Source: Fidelibacterota bacterium
Lineage (GTDB): Bacteria; Marinisomatota; Marinisomatia; Marinisomatales; UBA8229
Assembly (NCBI GenBank): GCA_002686675.1
Contig: NYYF01000018.1
Location: 1 to 5,787, forward strand
Length of the DNA stretch: 5,787 nt
Direction: 5' to 3'
A program made the translations under genes and the position numbers. A model generated the notes under the pieces. It had not been told where the DNA came from. It saw only the letters and a list, made by a program, of their open reading frames with translations, and made no database searches. Shown piece by piece: positions 1 through 5,787 of this stretch. Each line of letters starts with the position of its first letter. The first letter of the stretch is position 1.

Positions 1-34
1 CAATGTCATTAACAATATCTTCAATTTTCATCAT
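1..34 (-). CDS. N-terminal fragment of an unidentified gene, cut by the left window edge
   Basis: Two consecutive ATG codons (34-32 and 31-29) open a frame reading MMKIEDIVNDI to the window edge. Eleven codons are too few to assign a family, and I do not recognise the protein. The case that it is a real gene start rests on context. An AAGGA Shine-Dalgarno lies 9 bases upstream of the first ATG, and a sigma-70-like promoter lies just beyond that. The gene follows the end of the PAP2 gene on the same strand after 108 bp. Because it has its own promoter, it probably begins a new transcription unit, although read-through from upstream is possible since no terminator is visible. Which of the two ATGs is used cannot be decided; the Shine-Dalgarno spacing suits the first slightly better. 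Confidence 0.6.
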   Translation of the reverse strand, partial: MMKIEDIVNDI

Positions 35-43
35 GGCTAGAAT

Positions 44-48
44 TCCTT
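44..48 (-). promoter_or_regulatory. Shine-Dalgarno (AAGGA) for the gene at 1-34
   Basis: On the minus strand AAGGA stands 9 bases before the ATG at 34-32. It is the clearest ribosome binding site in the window; most other genes here show little or none. It supports a genuine translation start at the left edge. Confidence 0.6.
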
Positions 49-66
49 TTTGTAGGGTTATGAGTT

Positions 67-96
67 TTTATAGTATCACACCGGAGTAGTTTTCAA
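67..96 (-). promoter_or_regulatory. Predicted sigma-70-type promoter for the gene at 1-34
   Basis: On the minus strand, TTGAAA (96-91, five of six to the -35 consensus) is separated by 18 bases from TATAAA (72-67, five of six to the -10 consensus). An overlapping TGA-TACTAT reading would give an extended -10 with a shorter spacer. Transcription would begin near position 60, leaving a leader of about 25 bases that contains the AAGGA site. This is a consensus match by eye in AT-rich intergenic DNA, so it is a prediction only. Confidence 0.5.
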
Positions 97-142
97 GAAT
101 CAGAAGAAATATTTATAGAGTGAAAGACAATTTAACATTGGA

Positions 143-693
143 TTATGGTACAGTAGATTGATATGCAATATTACCAACGGCAAAACCAATAAGCCAACCT
201 GACAGCACATCTGAAATAAAGTGGTTCCCCGTATAAATCTGGCTATATCCTGAAAGGAGAGCATAGATCACAGCATAGGGAGAATATCCAGGATGAATTA
301 ACGAGAGGACAGTTGCAAAACCTGATGAAACCGCAGCATGACCGGAGGGAAAAGATGGTGTGATGCGGGTATTCCACAGCCTCGGGTGATAAGTGCGCTC
401 AGGCCGCTTTCGATTAACTGAATATTTTAACACTCCTACCAAAATACCTGTTAGAGGAATTGTAGTGATTAATGCTTCTTTTTTTGTACTTGTTACTGAG
501 TTTAATGTTTGAAGAAGGGTAATACCTTCAAAGGGCAGTGAGGCAAGATTTATAGTTTCCATGGTAAAATCTAAAAATGGATGTTGGTTGGATCCCTGAA
601 GTGCCAGGGAAAGATTTTTATCTATCTTTAATAAGGAACTTTCAGTTGCAAAACATTGGTAAAAAATAAAAAATACGGTTATAAAATACTTCA

Positions 694-694
<1 letters not shown>
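143..694 (-). CDS. PAP2-family (phosphatidic acid phosphatase type 2) membrane protein, motif-3 Arg replaced by Gln
   Basis: Membrane phosphatase homologue of the PAP2/haloperoxidase fold. Characterised members dephosphorylate lipid phosphates such as phosphatidic acid or undecaprenyl pyrophosphate on the outer face of the inner membrane. Using the ATG at 694 as residue 1 (183 aa), a hydrophobic signal-like segment covers about 3-16. Motif 1 (KX6RP) is K90...R97-P98, motif 2 is PSGH at 116-119, and motif 3 is S151-Q152-X5-H158-X3-D162. The nucleophile His158, acid/base His119 and Asp162 are present, but motif 3 normally reads SR and here reads SQ. Hydrophobic stretches near 74-92, 120-150 and 163-178 fit membrane helices. 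A TTG codon immediately precedes the ATG in frame. I prefer the ATG because it overlaps the ligA stop as TGATG, the usual arrangement for translational coupling. The family call is secure; activity and substrate are not, and it could be a weakened or repurposed enzyme. Confidence 0.9.
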
Positions 695-2709
<2,015 letters not shown>

Positions 2710-3144
2710 TCAGAATTCTTTTTTATAGTATTCAACGGGATTAATCAGTTTGTGGATAACAGGCTGGATAACCCCATTGTTATTAATGGGTGTTGCAAAA
2801 ATTGAATAGTCTTTCAGGCGAACAACAAAAAAATACTGGAGAAGCAAACCGGGGAAAACAGCAGGATCATACCGTACAGAATAGCGTCCCCGGTTCAATT
2901 TCATGGGGATTTCCTGGTATCGGCTGGTTGTATCAGTTCTTATAAACAGGCTCACAGATTCCAGGCTGTCTTCAGGGAAATGAACGAAAAGTTCTAAATC
3001 ATACACACGGCCCTGAAACATAATTTCTTCCGGGTGATGGATAATTCTAACTGTTTCCAGGAAGCTCTCAACGGGCAGTTTTTCGATCGTATCGGCTGGT
3101 TCAGATGATAATAAAAAAGTGGAGAGGAGTGTAAATACCGACAA
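2710..3144 (-). CDS. Probable exported protein of unknown function, TTG start
   Basis: I do not recognise a named family. The 144-residue frame begins MSVFTLLSTFLLSS, a hydrophobic segment resembling the core of a signal peptide, followed by a soluble region rich in alternating beta-strand patterns (for example residues 47-56, 63-70, 86-92 and 100-118). That is compatible with a small beta-sandwich domain in the periplasm or outside the cell. There is no lipobox cysteine and no second membrane segment. The start is a TTG at 3144-3142, four bases after the stop of the class V enzyme, with a short AGG (3156-3154) nine bases upstream. With this start the signal peptide lacks the usual basic N-terminal residues. 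The in-frame codons upstream encode IKNRSNY and are preceded by ATG-TAA, so the natural start is uncertain. It ends 6 bases before ligA, so co-transcription is likely; no functional link to the ligase is evident. Confidence 0.65.
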   Translation of the reverse strand: MSVFTLLSTFLLSSEPADTIEKLPVESFLETVRIIHHPEEIMFQGRVYDLELFVHFPEDSLESVSLFIRTDTTSRYQEIPMKLNRGRYSVRYDPAVFPGLLLQYFFVVRLKDYSIFATPINNNGVIQPVIHKLINPVEYYKKEF

Positions 3145-3148
3145 GTAA

Positions 3149-4618
3149 TTAGACCTGTTTTTGATTTACATAATGGTCTACATAGGATTTAATTGAAAAT
3201 TCTTCAAGTCCATTCATTTTAAAGGAGGAATGTACATAATTTCCCTTTTCATCCAGGCTGTATAGGGCAGAATAATAATCACGATTTTCAGAAATATTTT
3301 TTATGGCTTTAACTAATTCCTCTGCATCGTCATCAGTATTATAAATTCCAAAAGATGCCCGGACCATTCCTGACTTAAGTTTAAAAGCATCCTCAAAATC
3401 CTCCTCATTTATTTTTGTTGTGGCTTCCAAAAGATCATCCAGGATCATTTCTTTTACATAAGGGTGAGCGCAAAAGCACTCATTCCGAACGGCAATATTG
3501 TGGTAATCATTCAAAATTGCTGCTACAAGGCCGTGATCCATATCCATGATATTAAAAGAAATACAAGCTGACCGAGGACAGATGGAATAGTCAGTTTCAC
3601 CATAGATTTGCACATTGGGAATTTTCTTGATCTGTTTTAACGTATTATTAATCAATTGGGATTCTACTTTAAAAATAAAATCCATTCCAATGGTATCAAG
3701 GACTTCCAGAACAGCAGCCAGACCGATAGCGCCTGCAATGTTTGGAGTGCCTGCTTCTTCACGGGTGGGAAATTCTTCTGAAATGATGTATCGATCGAGA
3801 AAGACATTGTCAACCATCCCTCCACCCACTTCCTCCGGTTCAATGTCCCGAAGGATGTCTTTTCGGCAAATAACAGCACCAGGCGATCCAGGTGCATAGG
3901 TTTTATGTCCGGAAAATATAAAGGCATCTAAATTTCGATTTGAATTTTTATGCCCACTAATTTTTACAGGTAAATGAGCAATCATTTGGGCACCATCCAC
4001 TATTATGAACGTATCATGATCATGGGCTAATTCGGCAATATCATAGATTGGGTTGATAATTCCAGTGACATTACTGACCCCTGTCACTGCAACATATTTG
4101 ATCTTCCCGCGATTCGTTTTCAAGACATTTTCCAGATAATCCAGATCTATACAGCCGGGTTGGCCATCGTGATTGTCTAAAGGAATGTGAATGACTTTTT
4201 TGGCATATTTTCGATGGGGAAGGTCATTTGAATGATGCTCCATAAGTGATACAATCGCTATTTCCCGTTCGGGATGGTACTTACGGAAGACCCGGGCAAG
4301 CCTGTTTATCCCAGCGGTACTTCCGCTTCCAGTGAAAAAACAGGTGTAGGTTTCCTGGTCAGCTTGCAGAAATGATAACACGCGGTCATGTGCCCATTGG
4401 TATTCCTGGGTCGATATTTTAGCAGAAAAATGAAGTAAACTATGAGTATTGGCATAGTGATTAAAAAATTCCTGGATTGCACTGTGGGCGGCGCCCATCA
4501 TGAGCGTAGATGCAGTTGAGTCAAGATAAATTCGGCGGGTTTTTCTTCCATCGGCCAAGGTATACATTGTATCGAGACCAATAAAATCTCCCTGGATCTT
4601 TTGAAATAAATCCATCAT
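3149..4618 (-). CDS. Class V aminotransferase-fold PLP enzyme, SufS-like cysteine desulfurase
   Basis: Predicted cytosolic PLP enzyme. SufS/CsdA-type desulfurases remove sulfur from cysteine as an enzyme persulfide, yielding alanine and supplying Fe-S cluster or thio-cofactor synthesis. Key residues line up with E. coli SufS: His128 in MEHHSN (ring stacking), Asp208 and Gln211 in VDGAQ, PLP lysine Lys239 in SGHKTYAPGSPG, Arg378, persulfide Cys383 in RNECFCAHP, and substrate Arg420 in VRASFGIYNT. The Arg378-to-Cys383 spacing equals that of SufS Arg359-Cys364. Two features are unusual. About 22 extra residues lie between the catalytic Cys and Arg420 (roughly 387-416, acidic and probably helical). 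A tail of about 45 residues follows the usual end (about 443-489). At 489 aa it exceeds the roughly 400 typical of SufS. No sufB, sufC, sufD, sufE or sufU is in the window, so a symbol is not assigned. The start is ATG-ATG after a 67-bp gap, with no clear Shine-Dalgarno. A related PLP lyase role is the main alternative. Confidence 0.88.
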   Translation of the reverse strand: MMDLFQKIQGDFIGLDTMYTLADGRKTRRIYLDSTASTLMMGAAHSAIQEFFNHYANTHSLLHFSAKISTQEYQWAHDRVLSFLQADQETYTCFFTGSGSTAGINRLARVFRKYHPEREIAIVSLMEHHSNDLPHRKYAKKVIHIPLDNHDGQPGCIDLDYLENVLKTNRGKIKYVAVTGVSNVTGIINPIYDIAELAHDHDTFIIVDGAQMIAHLPVKISGHKNSNRNLDAFIFSGHKTYAPGSPGAVICRKDILRDIEPEEVGGGMVDNVFLDRYIISEEFPTREEAGTPNIAGAIGLAAVLEVLDTIGMDFIFKVESQLINNTLKQIKKIPNVQIYGETDYSICPRSACISFNIMDMDHGLVAAILNDYHNIAVRNECFCAHPYVKEMILDDLLEATTKINEEDFEDAFKLKSGMVRASFGIYNTDDDAEELVKAIKNISENRDYYSALYSLDEKGNYVHSSFKMNGLEEFSIKSYVDHYVNQKQV

Positions 4619-4648
4619 TTTATTTTAAGTAAAAACAGTAACATCTAC

Positions 4649-4711
4649 ATTGTCTCTTTTAAAAAAGTTATATGATCCTGATACATTATGTTTCTTTGAA
4701 ATAGAGACAAT
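4649..4711. repeat. Nine-base perfect inverted repeat spanning a gene junction
   Basis: ATTGTCTCT at 4649-4657 is the exact reverse complement of AGAGACAAT at 4703-4711, separated by 45 bases. The right arm lies in the last codons of the 141-residue gene, and the left arm lies 30 bases before the start of the class V enzyme gene. The loop holds the stop codon and an AT-rich stretch (TTTTAAAA). It could be a regulatory or RNA structure at the only sizeable gap in the block. The long loop and lack of a following T-run argue against a standard terminator, and chance is not excluded. Confidence 0.3.
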
Positions 4712-5111
4712 TGCTTTTCCATTCCTGGTATGTTGTATGCTGCCGGATAAAACAATCAAAACTGCAGCGGACTTTCCCCACAGCAATTTTCGGAGGCTGT
4801 TTCTTTTGAGTAGAATGTATTACAACTATGTATTTTTTGAATGGACGTTTAGTATACTGCCCCATATTCGACAGGGCCGAAAATGCAAAAATCAGATCTT
4901 CGTCAAAACGGTTTCGATCTGCCTGAATATCTAAGCGGAATACTCGACCTTTGTTGGTCTTATAAATATTTGCGCCCAGCAGTGTAGGTGAAGAATGATC
5001 TCTGGAAAAATAATTAGGTGTCATGGCTAATAGTTGAGAATCTTTGAAAAGAGGTTTTCCAATAAGAAAAACAGGAAGGATCAGGATTATACAGTTTTTT
5101 ACGAGACTCAT
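4686..5111 (-). CDS. Probable exported small protein of unknown function
   Basis: I do not recognise a family. The 141-residue product begins MSLVKNC followed by a hydrophobic run (about residues 8-18, ILPVFLIG included), which fits a Sec signal peptide with a basic n-region at Lys5. No lipobox is seen; Cys7 precedes the hydrophobic core. The mature part is basic, with beta-strand-like segments at about 56-62, 72-79 and 93-99 (KYIVVIHS). Three cysteines (116, 120, 135) in the C-terminal quarter could form a disulfide if exported. The ATG follows the upstream gene's TAG after a single base, so the two genes are almost certainly co-translated and may act together at the cell envelope. A 67-bp gap follows before the class V enzyme gene. 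No Shine-Dalgarno is apparent, consistent with translational coupling. Confidence 0.65.
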   Translation of the reverse strand: MSLVKNCIILILPVFLIGKPLFKDSQLLAMTPNYFSRDHSSPTLLGANIYKTNKGRVFRLDIQADRNRFDEDLIFAFSALSNMGQYTKRPFKKYIVVIHSTQKKQPPKIAVGKVRCSFDCFIRQHTTYQEWKSNCLYFKET

Positions 5112-5112
5112 T

Positions 5113-5787
5113 CTAGCGATACCATTTTAAAAGAACGCTTAAAAAGATACAAATCCCCAAAATTGCGAACAACACCAGTTTTTGAAACCGTGTCTGTGAA
5201 TAAATAACGGATTTTGAAAAAATCACCTTGTCCTCATTCAGAAAATCTTTGAGTCCAAAAGCCCACTTCAAGGTGTCCCCTTTAACAGAATCAGCATTTG
5301 TTTTTGTGATCATTCCAGGCAGAACCAGGGAGAACTGAAAATGATCATCCTTTAAACCATGAGTCACGCGGATTTCTTCTGCAAAGGGCTCCATGGCCAG
5401 GCTCATTTTCTGGATAAAATCCAAAGGGAGTTGTTGCAGAAAAGGGCTTAGTGCCGCTTGCAGCATTTCCGGCCGATTCTGTTCCAGTTCTTCCATTAGC
5501 TGGATTGTTTCAATATGAATAAAATAATTTTTTAAGTGGTTGTCAATTCGTTCTAGAAGTTCTAATTCTAACTGAATAGAGGTGTCAAATTTTAACCTGT
5601 TCAGTGCCTGTGAACAAACATAAACCATTGCTTCCGGAAGCCATTGAATTGAGTCAGCCTTTTCTGAAGCCTGAAGAGAATCCCCGAATTTTGGATACTT
5701 ACGATACACTTCCCGTCCTCTAAATATCTGCTGAACGGTATAGGTTGTAGAAATCCAGTTTTCCTCCCTTTTTACCGTGATGGGATG
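5113..5787 (-). CDS. C-terminally membrane-anchored protein of unknown function, 5' end outside the window
   Basis: The frame is open from its TAG stop to the right edge, giving 224 codons and no start. A GTG at 5709 has a fair Shine-Dalgarno-like AGAGG 7 bases upstream. I nevertheless treat it as internal, because the 26 codons before it read as ordinary protein without a stop and a GTG start would leave no signal peptide. Counting from the edge, residues about 48-135 look helical. Residues about 150-195 look like a beta-rich domain with the segment VLPGMITKTNADSVKGDTLKW (155-175), recalling LppM-like envelope domains with a PG...TNAD...W pattern. This resemblance is from memory and is weak. 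Residues about 204-220 form one membrane helix followed by Lys-Trp-Tyr-Arg and the stop. The expected topology is a bulk domain outside the cytoplasmic membrane with a short cytoplasmic tail, provided a signal peptide lies upstream. It is the first gene of the visible block and sits one base from the next gene. Confidence 0.7.
   Translation of the reverse strand, partial: HPITVKREENWISTTYTVQQIFRGREVYRKYPKFGDSLQASEKADSIQWLPEAMVYVCSQALNRLKFDTSIQLELELLERIDNHLKNYFIHIETIQLMEELEQNRPEMLQAALSPFLQQLPLDFIQKMSLAMEPFAEEIRVTHGLKDDHFQFSLVLPGMITKTNADSVKGDTLKWAFGLKDFLNEDKVIFSKSVIYSQTRFQKLVLFAILGICIFLSVLLKWYR

Noticed and set aside
3615..3899. Plus-strand open frame of 94 codons opposite the class V enzyme
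   Set aside because: It is antisense to the conserved PLP-lysine region, of low-complexity composition, and has no supporting start context.
3664..3927. Minus-strand alternative frame of 87 codons inside the class V enzyme gene
   Set aside because: It overlaps the conserved SGHK region in another frame; the main frame explains all conserved residues.
4671..4676. Possible -10 element (TATAAC on the minus strand) for a promoter before the class V gene
   Set aside because: No acceptable -35 hexamer stands 16-18 bases upstream, and AT-rich DNA yields such hexamers by chance.
4650..4934. Plus-strand open frame of 94 codons opposite the 141-aa gene
   Set aside because: Its hydrophobic look is the mirror of the opposite strand. 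The minus-strand frame has a signal peptide and a one-base junction with its neighbour, which is the better explanation.

Overview
This window holds a tightly packed block of genes, all on the minus strand, so they read from the right edge to the left. DNA composition is AT-leaning and Shine-Dalgarno sequences are mostly weak or absent. Exported proteins sit beside a housekeeping ligase. This fits a free-living Gram-negative-type bacterium, perhaps of the FCB/Marinimicrobia kind. That placement is an inference from protein style only, because no rRNA or other taxonomic marker is present.

In transcription order the layout is as follows. (1) A gene cut by the right edge (5113-5787) encodes a protein with a C-terminal membrane anchor. 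(2) One base later, a 141-residue probable exported protein (4686-5111) follows. (3) After a 67-bp gap comes a 489-residue class V, SufS-like PLP enzyme with all key cysteine desulfurase residues, plus an insertion and a C-terminal extension (3149-4618). (4) Four bases later is a small probable exported protein with a TTG start (2710-3144). (5) Six bases later is ligA, a full-length NAD+-dependent DNA ligase (694-2703). (6) A PAP2-family membrane phosphatase homologue (143-694) overlaps the ligA stop by one base (TGATG). A 108-bp gap then carries a good sigma-70-like promoter and a Shine-Dalgarno for another minus-strand gene, of which only the first 11 codons are in the window (1-34).

The spacing suggests one operon or two (a possible break lies at the 67-bp gap). 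Only ligA and the class V enzyme have clear biochemical roles: NAD+-dependent nick sealing, and probably cysteine-derived sulfur mobilisation. The PAP2 protein keeps the phosphatase fold and most catalytic residues but has Gln where motif 3 normally has Arg. The three other proteins are uncharacterised and look exported or membrane-anchored. I see no mobile element, CRISPR array, tRNA or rRNA, and no convincing new multi-gene system. The points most worth a second look are the modified desulfurase, the PAP2 Arg-to-Gln change, and the ATG-TAA-...-TTG arrangement at the start of the 144-residue gene.
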